A stretch of 64,000 nucleotides of DNA from JADGNZ01 sp035995985 (GTDB lineage: Bacteria > Acidobacteriota > Thermoanaerobaculia > Gp7-AA8), in NCBI GenBank assembly GCA_035995985.1, contig DASYJY010000035.1, forward strand, positions 4,696 through 68,695. The letters run 5' to 3'. Position 1 is the stretch's first letter. Each line of letters begins with the position of its first letter. The notes beneath the pieces are model-generated. The model was not told the origin of the DNA and searched no databases. It saw nothing but the letters and a program-made list of their open reading frames with translations. The position numbers and the translations under genes are program-made. Below, piece after piece: positions 17,070 through 26,052 of this stretch.

Positions 17070-17267
17070 TGCGGTTCTGAGTCTGCCCTCTACGACGGTT
17101 GACGCCGTGAAACGTTCCGGACTCGGGCAGGGTGCTTACAACGGGGTGGGGCCGAAACGGATTCCGCGATTTCCTTGCGATTGCTGATGTTGCGGTGCCG
17201 CGATCGTGTGACCGCCATCACGCCAGCAGCCGAGTATGGCTCCGAACGTGAATGACCTCGGCAGACC
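17070..17267. promoter_or_regulatory. Divergent promoter region between pilC operon and REC-GGDEF gene
   Basis: This 198-bp gap must hold the promoter of the ten-gene pilus/secretion operon on the minus strand and that of the diguanylate cyclase gene on the plus strand. No -24/-12 sigma-54 element, c-di-GMP riboswitch core or strong palindrome was recognised on either strand. Confidence 0.45.
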
Positions 17268-18362
17268 GTGACAACTACTCCCCTCCGCCGGCGTAACGAT
17301 CTGCCACCGGACCCGCCCGCGGAGCCAATCGGCGTCCTCATCGTCGAAGACGACGAAAACTTTTCCGTATGGCTCGCGTCCATCGCACGCCGCCTTGGGC
17401 TGACCGTCACGACAGCCACAAACGGCGTGGACGCGCTCCGCAAACTCGCCGCTCAACACTTCGACCTGCTCATCTCCGATTTCGAGATGCCGCGCAAGGA
17501 CGGCCTCGCGCTCATCGCCGACGTCCGCGCGAATCCGGAGACGAGCGGGTTGTACGCGGTGATGTTGACGGCGCACGACGAGCTTTCGGTCAAAGTCACC
17601 GCCCTCACCCTCGGCTACGACGACTTCCTGGCCAAGGGCTGCACGGAGGTCGAAGTCGTGGCGAAGGTCGCCGCGGCGCGCCGCATCCTGGCGCGGCAAC
17701 GCGCGGTCGACGCCGACGCGCGCCAGTGGCGCGACATCGCCAATCACGATGAGCTGACCAGCGTGGCCACGCGCCGCTTTTTCTTCGAACAAGCCGAACG
17801 GCATCTCGCGCAGAACGACAACATCGCCGTCGTCCTCTTCGACGTCAACGACTTCAAGAGCATCAACGACAACTACGGACATCTGATGGGCGACCGCGTG
17901 CTGAAAGACATGGGCGGTCTTTTTCTACGCCGTACGCGAAGCGACGACGTCATCGCCCGCTACGGCGGCGATGAGTTCGTGCTGCTGGTGCTCAATCTGA
18001 CGGTTGACGAAACGCGCGCCGTTGCCGAACGGCTGGCGGCGGAGTTGTCGTCGCTGCAGTGGCACGAACGCGGCGCGACTGTGCAGGTGGGCGTGACGAT
18101 CGGCATGGGCTGCTCATCGCTCCTCCCCGGCGCGACGATCCAGCAACTGCTCGAAGTAGCGGACCGCGAGCTGTATGCGAATAAGTGGCTGCAGAAACAT
18201 CCGGCCACGACGGCACCCGAGGTCTACGAATATCCTGATGCCGACACGCCGCCCGCTCGGGCATCTCGGCCGCGGCCGCAGCGTGTCGTGACTACATCGG
18301 CGGCTTCTGCGTCATCTCCGCCGGAATCGTCTCGAGGCGATTCGTCACGTGGTCGTCGATGA
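17268..18362 (+). CDS. Response regulator with GGDEF output (REC-GGDEF diguanylate cyclase)
   Basis: The 364-residue protein has a receiver domain (GVLIVEDDENFSVWLA; phospho-acceptor Asp in LLISDFEMPRKDG; Lys in FLAKG) followed by a GGDEF domain with intact active-site motif RYGGDEFVLL. It should make c-di-GMP when phosphorylated. The inhibitory RxxD site upstream of GGDEF reads FLRRTRSDD and may be present in a variant form. It starts at GTG 17268 with no strong SD. Its last 71 bp overlap the convergent gene at 18292-18813; the C-terminal tail there is Ser/Arg-rich and low in complexity. Location suggests it tunes the neighbouring pilus system. Confidence 0.9.
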   Translation: MTTTPLRRRNDLPPDPPAEPIGVLIVEDDENFSVWLASIARRLGLTVTTATNGVDALRKLAAQHFDLLISDFEMPRKDGLALIADVRANPETSGLYAVMLTAHDELSVKVTALTLGYDDFLAKGCTEVEVVAKVAAARRILARQRAVDADARQWRDIANHDELTSVATRRFFFEQAERHLAQNDNIAVVLFDVNDFKSINDNYGHLMGDRVLKDMGGLFLRRTRSDDVIARYGGDEFVLLVLNLTVDETRAVAERLAAELSSLQWHERGATVQVGVTIGMGCSSLLPGATIQQLLEVADRELYANKWLQKHPATTAPEVYEYPDADTPPARASRPRPQRVVTTSAASASSPPESSRGDSSRGRR

Positions 18363-18813
18363 CTTCGCTGTACGGTTCATCGTTCTGCTGCGCCATGTAC
18401 GACTGCTCCTGACGAAGGGCAGTCTGCCGCGCCTGTTCAGCCGCGACGCGCATTTCGCGCGCGCTGCGCTCCTGCGCGGCGATCGCGCTTGCGTCGCCGG
18501 AGTTGCCGGTAGCCCACGAGCGTCCTTGCGCGTCTGGTCCTCCCGCGATTGCAGATGCCGGCGCGGACGGCCAGCGGGAGATGACGAGCGTGGTGGAGTC
18601 GATGATGACGCGGGACTTCGGATGGAGGCGGGCCTGATAACTGATCTTCGCTGCGCGGACGAGCGGCGAGTCGTAAGCGGAAGCGGCGGCCGCGGCAACC
18701 GGTGGCGGAGCCGGCGCCTGCTTCGCGTTCGTCGCCTTCGTTTCCGCCGCCAAAGCGACGCTGACCACGAAAACCGCAGAGACTGCAATGACTACGCTTC
18801 CGAGACGTCGCAT
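18292..18813 (-). CDS. Secreted Ala/Gln-rich protein of unknown function
   Basis: The 173-residue product has a clean signal peptide (MRRLGSVVIAVSAVFVVSVA with an AAE cleavage region) and a strong SD (AGGAGG, 9 bp before ATG 18811-18813). The mature part has a short ordered stretch, SPLVRAAKISYQARLHPKSR then VIIDSTTLVISRW, and a Gln/Ala/Glu-rich helical segment (ERSAREMRVAAEQARQTALR). No family was recognised. It lies downstream of the gspH-like gene on the same strand with 77 bp between, within the pilus region, so a periplasmic accessory role is possible but unproven. Confidence 0.65.
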   Translation of the reverse strand: MRRLGSVVIAVSAVFVVSVALAAETKATNAKQAPAPPPVAAAAASAYDSPLVRAAKISYQARLHPKSRVIIDSTTLVISRWPSAPASAIAGGPDAQGRSWATGNSGDASAIAAQERSAREMRVAAEQARQTALRQEQSYMAQQNDEPYSEVIDDHVTNRLETIPAEMTQKPPM

Positions 18814-18890
18814 CGGCTGGTGCCTCCTGATTGGAAAGTACCGGTTGCAACGGACGCCGCCAATGGGCGCATTCCCTGCCCTTTCGGGCT

Positions 18891-19487
18891 CTACCGTTCA
18901 ACCCATTTCTGCCCCTTACCGGCGTAGTAGAGCTTGCGGAGATTGCCGTCCGACCCCGACGAGCGTACCGCGGCGCCAAGGCTGCCGCCGTCGGTGAGGA
19001 AGATCGTCCCCGGAGTACCGGAGCCGATCTGCGAAAACGAACAGATCGAGGAGTTGTTGAACGCGATCGGCGAGGTGCCGGCCGTGAACGGCGCCAGCGT
19101 GTCGGGATCGGTGAAGCCGTTCCCGATCCCGACCTCGATCGGGGCCGTCGTGTTGAGAAGCGGGAACGGGCCTTCGATGCGCCGGTCCACGCCGCTGGCG
19201 ATCTCGCTGCGCAGCACGCCATTGCCGTTCTCGTCGGTGTAGATCGCGTACATCCACTCGCCGTTCGTCTGGAAGTAGTAGACGCCGCAGTTTTTCGAAA
19301 GCGCCGCCGCCGTGCTCTGCGCGCGCACCATTTGCCGGCGCAGCCGATCCGCGGCGGTCGCCAGCGCGAAGCGGCGGTGCATGTTGTCGAGCGCCGGTGC
19401 TGCCGCCAGCAGCAGGCTGGCCATGATGGCCATACTCACAGCGCATTCGAGGAGCGTCATTCCCTTGGATGTTCTCTTCGGTTCCAT
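18891..19487 (-). CDS. Minor pseudopilin, GspH/FimT-like
   Basis: The 198-residue product has leader MEPKRTSKG and hydrophobic helix MTLLECAVSMAIMASLLLAA, with the processing Gly and Glu at +5. The helix is followed by RFALATAADRLRRQMVRAQS, the pattern of GspH/FimT proteins, and a beta-rich domain. The ATG at 19485-19487 follows AAAGGAG closely. The first residue of the mature protein would be Met. It is separated from the larger minor-pseudopilin block upstream by a 163-bp gap containing a terminator-like hairpin, so it may have its own promoter. Confidence 0.83.
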   Translation of the reverse strand: MEPKRTSKGMTLLECAVSMAIMASLLLAAAPALDNMHRRFALATAADRLRRQMVRAQSTAAALSKNCGVYYFQTNGEWMYAIYTDENGNGVLRSEIASGVDRRIEGPFPLLNTTAPIEVGIGNGFTDPDTLAPFTAGTSPIAFNNSSICSFSQIGSGTPGTIFLTDGGSLGAAVRSSGSDGNLRKLYYAGKGQKWVER

Positions 19488-19601
19488 TGCTCTTCTCCTT
19501 TGTTCGGAGAAGGCCATTGCAAGAGAACGGAGGCAGACGCATTTTCAGCTAAGTTGCTGCGAGCAGACGAGTTATCAAACTCGATGAGGCGCGCCAGCCG
19601 T

Positions 19602-19645
19602 CAAAAAGATTGGCGGCGTCGCCGGTTTTTCACGCGGCGACGCCG
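19602..19645 (-). terminator. Rho-independent terminator of the minor-pseudopilin operon
   Basis: A perfect 10-bp stem (CGGCGTCGCC at 19614-19623 pairing with 19636-19645) is followed, on the minus strand, by CCAATC and a run of five T (complement of 19603-19607). It lies 6 bp past the stop codon of the PilW-like gene at 19651. Confidence 0.65.
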
Positions 19646-19650
19646 TGCCG

Positions 19651-20763
19651 TTACGACGAACCGGAGGTGATGACGATCGACTCCTTCGAGTCGATGTGGC
19701 CGATGTAGCTGGCCAGAATCACCATGCGGGCGAGGATGCGCCGCGATCCGGCCGGCCCGACGATCAGAAACTCGAGGCCGGAGGGGAAGGTCGGCACATT
19801 GGAGTCGAAGACGGCGTATTTCGGAATGGGGTCTCGCACCTGGATCGAGCCGTCGGCCTTCTTGACATCCGTGTTCAGGTTGAAACGAGCTGCCGAGGGG
19901 CGGTAGCCGACGGTGTAATCCATCTTGCCGGAGATGCGTCCGCCGTTCAGCCCCTTCACCAGACTCGCCGACGTCGGCAGCGCGATGGTCGGGCTGTTGA
20001 TGGCGGTGAACCCCATTGAGGCGCTGATCGTGTAGAACGCGGTCGGCGCCGCCACTCCCGAATTCCATGCTTTTGTCGTCGGCTGCGTCGCGCCAGTGAC
20101 GGGATCCGTGTAGGTGCTCAACTGAGTGGCTACTTTCGTTTTATCGGTAGCGAGGGTGCCCGGCAGCGCGGCCCACTGCGTCAATTGCGAATAATCGGCG
20201 TAGATGTCGCTCTTCGCCTGGATCGCGTCCACGAAATAGTTCTGCCCCGCGAAGCCGTGAGTGAACCGCTGCGTCAGGTAGAAAACCTGAAACTGGTAAC
20301 GGTCGACGAGCATCGTCCCCCCGGTTATGCTCAAGCCCGTTATGACCGCTGGCGAAAGTTGTTTGGCGACCAGCAGCACGTTGCCGGTGTAGCGAGTGGC
20401 TGGGTCATCGGGGACTAGTGAGGTGCTGGCCGGATTTAAGACCGGCATCTTCGAACCCGTCAGCAGCGGAAACGCGGCTGGAAATGTGAGGGCCGAGAAA
20501 TAGCCGGGGCCGGTGCTGGCGGCGCTGCCTTCGAAGACAACTCGCGATTGCAACAACTCACGTTGAATGGCGTTGACCGCGCTCTGTCCGTAGATCGGAA
20601 GGTCGTTGTGCTCTTCCACGAAAAGGCTGGTCTGCACGCTGTCTTCGAGGAGCGTGTACGAGATAAAGAAAAGGACGGTAAAAAGAGCGACGACCACCAT
20701 CATTTCCATCAGCGTGATGCCACGCTGGCCTCTCGGGCGGGATTTCATCTTCGTCATCATCAT
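19651..20763 (-). CDS. Minor pseudopilin, PilW/GspJ-like
   Basis: The 370-residue product has leader RPRGQRG and helix ITLMEMMVVVALFTVLFFIS with Glu at +5, then a long beta-rich ectodomain with several Tyr/Asn-rich stretches and a C-terminal conserved-looking GLEFLIVGPAGSRRILARMV. Size and position in a cluster of three large pseudopilins fit PilW. Its start overlaps the stop of the giant pseudopilin gene by 4 bp (ATGA), so the two are translationally coupled. After cleavage it is expected to sit at the fibre tip with the other minor pilins. Confidence 0.82.
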   Translation of the reverse strand: MMMTKMKSRPRGQRGITLMEMMVVVALFTVLFFISYTLLEDSVQTSLFVEEHNDLPIYGQSAVNAIQRELLQSRVVFEGSAASTGPGYFSALTFPAAFPLLTGSKMPVLNPASTSLVPDDPATRYTGNVLLVAKQLSPAVITGLSITGGTMLVDRYQFQVFYLTQRFTHGFAGQNYFVDAIQAKSDIYADYSQLTQWAALPGTLATDKTKVATQLSTYTDPVTGATQPTTKAWNSGVAAPTAFYTISASMGFTAINSPTIALPTSASLVKGLNGGRISGKMDYTVGYRPSAARFNLNTDVKKADGSIQVRDPIPKYAVFDSNVPTFPSGLEFLIVGPAGSRRILARMVILASYIGHIDSKESIVITSGSS

Positions 20764-23700
20764 GGTGATCTCTGTAAGAACGCGCGGTACTGGTGGAATG
20801 AGTAGTGTAACGGGTAACCCTCCCGGTAACCCTCTACGCGGATCAGATAGTTGCCTTGCGGAAAGGTCCCTGCCGGTGTATTGAAGGTCGTCGACGAGGT
20901 CGTGCTGGCCGCTGACACAGCCACGGAGATCTCGTGCGCCGGGTCCGGCTTCACGCCTGTATAGGCCACTGAGTTGTCCTGGATGTATTTCCAGCCCGTG
21001 GGATTTCCATTTGCAGGATTCTTATCGGGAACGCCGTTACTCGGACTGTAGATCACGGCGTACTTCATCGTCAGCGTTTCCGTCCAGTTGGCGTACTGCG
21101 GGTCCGTCGTGTACGTGAGATCATCCCACCGTTTCCACGTCGTTTTCCACCCGACGGTGATGGAACTCTTATTTTTCAGATCGGTATTTTCATTCGGATC
21201 GGTGATGACCACGCGAGGCAACTGGCGTACATGCTTCGCTTTCGGACTGGCTGACGCATCGGTATAGAGGCCGCCATTCATGTAACTCTGAATCAATGTC
21301 AGGAACGACCATTTTGCGATGAAGGTCGTGCCGGCTACGCCGGTCGGTGAAAGACCATTGACGGCAATGAACGCGGGATTATTACTGGCCGGATCGGTCA
21401 GAGCGAGGAGGGCGCTTCCCTGTGTCTCGCCACCTGGATGCGTGTAGTACGTATTCAGCACCCTGGCCACATACGCATTGGGATAGGTGGCCGGCTCGAG
21501 GAAGTTCTCGGGGTTATAGCCGGTATTGTTGACATTGATGTCAAAAGGACGGGCGTTGTCGATCGTGTCCGGAACGGGCAGTGCGTAGTTGTCGGCGATG
21601 TCCTTTCCAGGGCCTGGGCTGGTGATATTGGCTTGATCGCCATCGTGATACGTGTGGTGGAACGTCGCGGCCGCATTGCCGCTCCAGAACAATGTCGTAC
21701 TGCCCATCTCCTTCGTGCGGCGCACCGACGCGGTCAGGTTCGTGCCGTTGAACGGAGGGAACTTGGCGCGGTCATCGCGGACGAACTTAGTTCCGCCGGT
21801 GCCGGTCGGGATATTGCCGTTGGCAAGCCAGGACGCGTAAGACGTATCCGGATAAAGCTCGCCCATCCACGGTTTCGCCCACCAGACCGGCGGCGCGGCG
21901 TTGTCGCGGATGTATTTTACAGTCCCGGTAATGGAGTTCTCGTAAAGGCTGCCACCCGATCCGGTAAATGGCTTTGTAGACACCGGAACACTGCTTGGAA
22001 ATCCATTGGCTGAGTCATAGCCGATCTCGTTGCCGATGCCGATGTAGTAGTAGGAGAAGCCGGTCATCGTCGTCCAAATAGCATTGGACCGCGTAAGTGA
22101 GGACCGCAGCATCTGGAAGAGCCGGTGTACGTCGATCTCGAGAGAACCCGCGCCGGTGTCCCACCCGGCATCGGCGAGATTGCCGTTGTTGTTGATACCG
22201 TACTGCTGCGCGCCTACGTTGTAAACCCAGCCGGGCCAGCCAGGCGTCCTCCCGATCGAATTATCGAACCCGAGCTCAGCACCGCAATTGTTTGCGGCGG
22301 TTGTGTCGAATTGTACGGAACCCGGCCGTCCTTTCGTGGTGATCCGAACTCTGCCGCTGACAGCGTCAGCGTTCGCGACACCGGTAAACAAAACATTGGC
22401 CATGAGCTTCGCAACGACCTGTGCGGCGGTCATATCGACCGTCGACGCTGAAAGTGTTGTCGAAATTGCGAGCGCGACGCCATCGATCTTTACAACAAAC
22501 TTATTGTTCTGGCTACCACCGCTGGCCACGATGTGAAATGGCTCGACGTCCGCGCTCGTGATTTCGGCGGATCCTCCGCGATTGCGGTTGGCATCCTCCA
22601 TATCATCGAAATAGCGGTTGTAGCCCATGCCAAGCGGGCTCTCATACGCGCCAGCCGCAACGGCCGGCGGGCCAACGATCGCGCCGGCCGGAAATGCAGA
22701 CGGACTAAAAACATTGGGCCGTTTCAGATCCGCATACGGGCAGTGACGCGGATCGCCGATCACCTGGAAGCGCTCCGTGATAGGCAACTTCGGCGGCGTC
22801 GCGGCGGTGCCATAGATGTAAGAATTAGGCCCGCACCATACAAAGGTGCGGCTCTTGTTCTCAGGGTCGACGGCGTTGGGATAAAGATAGCCACTCGTTT
22901 CCTGGTCGCCAATACGCGTTTCCACGGAGAGAACCGCGCCCGTCGCCGGGATCGCTGCCGCGGGAATCTTGATGAGCCAACGCGCTGTGTTTTTCGGCCG
23001 TACGGCGGTGGATGTCAGGTCTGTAGAGAACTGAACTGCACCAGTCGTGAGATCTTCAACGGGCGATGGAATGTAATCGAGGCCGTAAAGCCGATCCTCG
23101 GGTGCCAGGCCGCGGCCACTCGTCTCCGTCGGAGTTCTCAGCGGTGAACCGTATAGCTTGAGGACGGTGTCGCCTGTGGCCGCGTCGATATTGTAGGTCC
23201 ACGCCATCTGGTTCGGTTTCCCCACGACTGGGTAGGAAGCAGCGGCGACAGGAGCTGCGTCGTAAGCATCCGCGCCTCCCGATCCGTCATTGTCGACCCC
23301 GCCGTGAATTGCCTGAACGTTGCAGGTGGTGCCAGCCGGAGGTGGAGCGACCGGCGTGCAGCCCGCGGGGTTGGCCGGAATCCACGAATTCAAACCGTTG
23401 ATGCGGATCGTTAACGGTACGGGCATGATCGCCGGCGCCGAGACCGGATCGGTATATGTATAAACGCGCAGCGTCACCCAGTTGTTCGCGGCATAGGCCA
23501 ATTGCTCGGGATGCGTGACGGCGCGAACGTTCTGCAGTCCGGCGGTTCCGGGACTCTTGGCCGCATCCGAGTAATTGCGCACCGGCGGGAACGGCATCAG
23601 CTCACCGTGAAGATTGATGATCAGCGCGTTGGTGTAGTTCTGCGGATTCATGTACATGTCGTCCATGAGCAGACGCCATGTCATCTCCTCGGTTTGCGGT

Positions 23701-24713
23701 GGATCCTGCTTCGCCGCTGCTTTCTTACGGGCGTCGTAAAGCGCCTTTTCGTCGTAATACCGCATGGCGTTGTTGTACTGATCGGCGATCGCGTACGGTT
23801 GCGGATTGTCTTTGGCGTCGTAACCGTTCGTATCGACTCCGTCGACGCTCATCCGCCCACGGAAGAAGAACGACGGATAGTAATAATCATCGCCGCAGTT
23901 ACCGGCATTGATACAAGCCGTCGGCATCTTACCGGGATAGAAGTATACGGAGTTGATGTCCGCGTTGGAATCGGCCGCGTCATTGATAAAAGGCTTGTAA
24001 AGCAGATCACGTCCGTAGGCGAGCGAGGTGATCCAGTGCGCACGGAAAATGAGCCCTGGATTTCGAGATTGCAAATCGCTGATCGCGCTTTTGACAAACG
24101 GGACGACGTTCGACATGTAGACCCACCAACCCGGCACGTTTTCAATGGCGAGGCAGTAGACGTCGTACACCTGCGTCGGAGGCATATCCCCCGCCAGTGT
24201 GCGAATCACGCTGGATACCTCGGCGAGGAGGATTTGCCCGCCCCTCGGCAGGTTCTCAAAGACCTTTACGTTGACCAGACGAACGTCGTTTCCCTGCCCT
24301 TTGATCTTACGGACTGTGATGAGACGCTCATACTGCCACTGGTCCGGCGCCACCATCAGAACATTGCCGCTCGTTACGTCGTCCGGAAGCGGCGGAGTCA
24401 GCGGCGCCTGGTTTTTTTCGCCGATCGTCGTGAGCACCATGTTGTTCTTCACGCCGTCATCGTAGTCGTCCAGCGTGACGATCGTGCTGCCCGCATTCGT
24501 CTGCACGAGCGACTTGAGCTCTTCGATCATCGAGATCGCTTTTTCGGTCGCGAACTGTTTGCTCGATGTCAGGCGCGTGAGGTTATGTGCATTGCTCATC
24601 ACGGTTACCGTTCCGAGCACCATCACGGAAATGATCGCGAAGCCGGCGATCACTTCGATAAGACTCATACCGGACTGCCGGCTACGCGTCGTCACTATCA
24701 TTGTATTTCCCAT
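20760..24713 (-). CDS. Giant minor pseudopilin (PilV/GspI-like N-terminus with about 1200-residue ectodomain)
   Basis: The N-terminus RSRQSG then MSLIEVIAGFAIISVMVLGT is a standard prepilin signal with Glu at +5, as in PilV/GspI. What follows is exceptional: 1317 residues in all, when PilV-like pilins have 150-200. The ectodomain is rich in Asn, Pro, Thr and aromatic residues. A compact block around residues 730-820 (KFVVKIDGVALAIS ... VRITTKGRPGSVQF) looks like a bacterial beta-sandwich repeat, and the C-terminus (GNYLIRVEGYREGYPLHYSF) looks like a last strand of an Ig-like fold. No PilY1 gene is nearby, so it may be the tip adhesin itself. Function is inference. Confidence 0.75.
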   Translation of the reverse strand: MGNTMIVTTRSRQSGMSLIEVIAGFAIISVMVLGTVTVMSNAHNLTRLTSSKQFATEKAISMIEELKSLVQTNAGSTIVTLDDYDDGVKNNMVLTTIGEKNQAPLTPPLPDDVTSGNVLMVAPDQWQYERLITVRKIKGQGNDVRLVNVKVFENLPRGGQILLAEVSSVIRTLAGDMPPTQVYDVYCLAIENVPGWWVYMSNVVPFVKSAISDLQSRNPGLIFRAHWITSLAYGRDLLYKPFINDAADSNADINSVYFYPGKMPTACINAGNCGDDYYYPSFFFRGRMSVDGVDTNGYDAKDNPQPYAIADQYNNAMRYYDEKALYDARKKAAAKQDPPQTEEMTWRLLMDDMYMNPQNYTNALIINLHGELMPFPPVRNYSDAAKSPGTAGLQNVRAVTHPEQLAYAANNWVTLRVYTYTDPVSAPAIMPVPLTIRINGLNSWIPANPAGCTPVAPPPAGTTCNVQAIHGGVDNDGSGGADAYDAAPVAAASYPVVGKPNQMAWTYNIDAATGDTVLKLYGSPLRTPTETSGRGLAPEDRLYGLDYIPSPVEDLTTGAVQFSTDLTSTAVRPKNTARWLIKIPAAAIPATGAVLSVETRIGDQETSGYLYPNAVDPENKSRTFVWCGPNSYIYGTAATPPKLPITERFQVIGDPRHCPYADLKRPNVFSPSAFPAGAIVGPPAVAAGAYESPLGMGYNRYFDDMEDANRNRGGSAEITSADVEPFHIVASGGSQNNKFVVKIDGVALAISTTLSASTVDMTAAQVVAKLMANVLFTGVANADAVSGRVRITTKGRPGSVQFDTTAANNCGAELGFDNSIGRTPGWPGWVYNVGAQQYGINNNGNLADAGWDTGAGSLEIDVHRLFQMLRSSLTRSNAIWTTMTGFSYYYIGIGNEIGYDSANGFPSSVPVSTKPFTGSGGSLYENSITGTVKYIRDNAAPPVWWAKPWMGELYPDTSYASWLANGNIPTGTGGTKFVRDDRAKFPPFNGTNLTASVRRTKEMGSTTLFWSGNAAATFHHTYHDGDQANITSPGPGKDIADNYALPVPDTIDNARPFDINVNNTGYNPENFLEPATYPNAYVARVLNTYYTHPGGETQGSALLALTDPASNNPAFIAVNGLSPTGVAGTTFIAKWSFLTLIQSYMNGGLYTDASASPKAKHVRQLPRVVITDPNENTDLKNKSSITVGWKTTWKRWDDLTYTTDPQYANWTETLTMKYAVIYSPSNGVPDKNPANGNPTGWKYIQDNSVAYTGVKPDPAHEISVAVSAASTTSSTTFNTPAGTFPQGNYLIRVEGYREGYPLHYSFHQYRAFLQRSP

Positions 24714-24714
24714 G

Positions 24715-25917
24715 TCATTTCCCGACCCAATACTTGCTGCGGCTGAAACGGTACTGACCCATTTGTGAATTGATCTGGCCGATGATGGCCGGGTCGTAGT
24801 CAGCCTCGGAAATGTCCGTACCGCTGTTGATCGCTACCGTGGCGCTGCTGGAGTTGTTCGCCGCGATGATGGCACCGCTCACCTGCGTGACCTCGCTGAT
24901 GACGAGGTTGCCCGTGCAATAGATGACGCCACTCCAATTGGAGTTCGATCCGACCGCGACCGTCAGATCGCCATACACGACCAGGATTCCGCTGCCAGTG
25001 AGTGGCCGCTTGTTATCAAACACGGCAGGGCCATTGATGATGATCAGGTTCATCGCCGGCAGCGGATTGGGAAGGTCAGTTACCGTCGTCACATTAACGT
25101 CGGCAAGACCCTGCAACTCCTGAGGCGTCACTGCAAAGACCGCCTGGATGTCGTACGGCGCCGCGGAATTGGTCTTCGTAGGCGTGAGACCGCGGACCAC
25201 TCCGTTATTTTTCATACCGAGACCGCCGCCCGGTCTGCACGAGACGCCGATCCCTGCACCGCCCTGGATTTTAGTTTTTGTATCGATCGTGACGTTATCG
25301 CAATTCGCGCTGAAGAGGGCCGCGCCGCCGTCAGGAACATTGACGCTCATTTTCTGAATCTCAGTGCGAAAGGTCTGCTTTGAAAGAATCTGATTGGTGC
25401 TCTGATCGTAATTATCGTTGGCTGGATCGTTCTGCACCCACACGTATCCGATCGACTCCAACTGCCAGACGGAGCCCTGGGTCGCACTAGTGCGGCCTTT
25501 CTGGTTGGTAACGTCGACGACGCCAGCCCCGGCCACGCTGAACGGGAGGCTGCCTTTCCTGACTTCATACCGGGCCATCAGACGTCCCGGACCGCTGACT
25601 TGATAGTTGCGGACGATCCCCATGTTGGGACTGTTGGTGTCCTCAGTCTCGTTGATCGGCGGATTCGCGGACGCGTCGATAATGGGGTTGAACGTCTTGA
25701 CGGGCTGTACCTTCTGCTTCCGGAACCATGACAGCGCATCGACCAAACCTGCCTGCGCGGCATTCGCGGCCTGTCCCTGATAGGTGAGTTGGCGGGAGAC
25801 GAGACGGTTTCCGAGTTGAACCTGAGTCAACATCGTGAGAAGCGTCAGCAGAACGAGCGAGATGATGATCGTCGTCGCAAGGACTGCTTGTCCTCTTTCT
25901 CTGTGGCGGTGCTTCAT
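24715..25917 (-). CDS. PilX-like minor pilus protein
   Basis: The 400-residue product begins KHRHRERGQAVLATTIIISL with a long hydrophobic helix but no Glu at +5, which matches the PilX_N family rather than ordinary pilins. The C-terminal third (GILVVYGDLTVAVGSNSNWS, then VIYCTGNLVISEVTQVSGAI) has the regular VxGxLxV/I spacing of a right-handed beta helix. The start ATG at 25915-25917 has GGGAGG just upstream; an in-frame ATG at 25935 lacks spacing. It is the first gene of the minor-pseudopilin operon and ends 1 bp before the giant pseudopilin gene. Confidence 0.78.
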   Translation of the reverse strand: MKHRHRERGQAVLATTIIISLVLLTLLTMLTQVQLGNRLVSRQLTYQGQAANAAQAGLVDALSWFRKQKVQPVKTFNPIIDASANPPINETEDTNSPNMGIVRNYQVSGPGRLMARYEVRKGSLPFSVAGAGVVDVTNQKGRTSATQGSVWQLESIGYVWVQNDPANDNYDQSTNQILSKQTFRTEIQKMSVNVPDGGAALFSANCDNVTIDTKTKIQGGAGIGVSCRPGGGLGMKNNGVVRGLTPTKTNSAAPYDIQAVFAVTPQELQGLADVNVTTVTDLPNPLPAMNLIIINGPAVFDNKRPLTGSGILVVYGDLTVAVGSNSNWSGVIYCTGNLVISEVTQVSGAIIAANNSSSATVAINSGTDISEADYDPAIIGQINSQMGQYRFSRSKYWVGK

Positions 25918-25954
25918 TCGTCCTCCCGGCAGCATGGTGGGCTCCCTATGAGCA

Positions 25955-25967
25955 ATGGCTGAGCCAT
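25955..25967. promoter_or_regulatory. Small palindrome in the leader of the minor-pseudopilin operon
   Basis: ATGGCTGAGCCAT is a perfect 6-1-6 inverted repeat 38 bp upstream of the PilX-like start codon, inside the 135-bp gap after the sensor kinase. It could be an operator or an RNA hairpin; no known class was recognised. Confidence 0.3.
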
Positions 25968-26052
25968 GCGGTGCGTATCGCCTAAGCGATTGATGTACGG
26001 CCATTTAGCTATTTCCTAGGGCTTTCGAGGTCGAGAGCATCGCCGGATTCTG

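Noticed and set aside
25918..26052. Possible c-di-GMP (GEMM) riboswitch before the minor-pseudopilin operon
   Set aside because: Such riboswitches occur before pilus genes elsewhere, but the conserved core bases and tetraloop/receptor were not found on the minus strand here; only a small palindrome is present.
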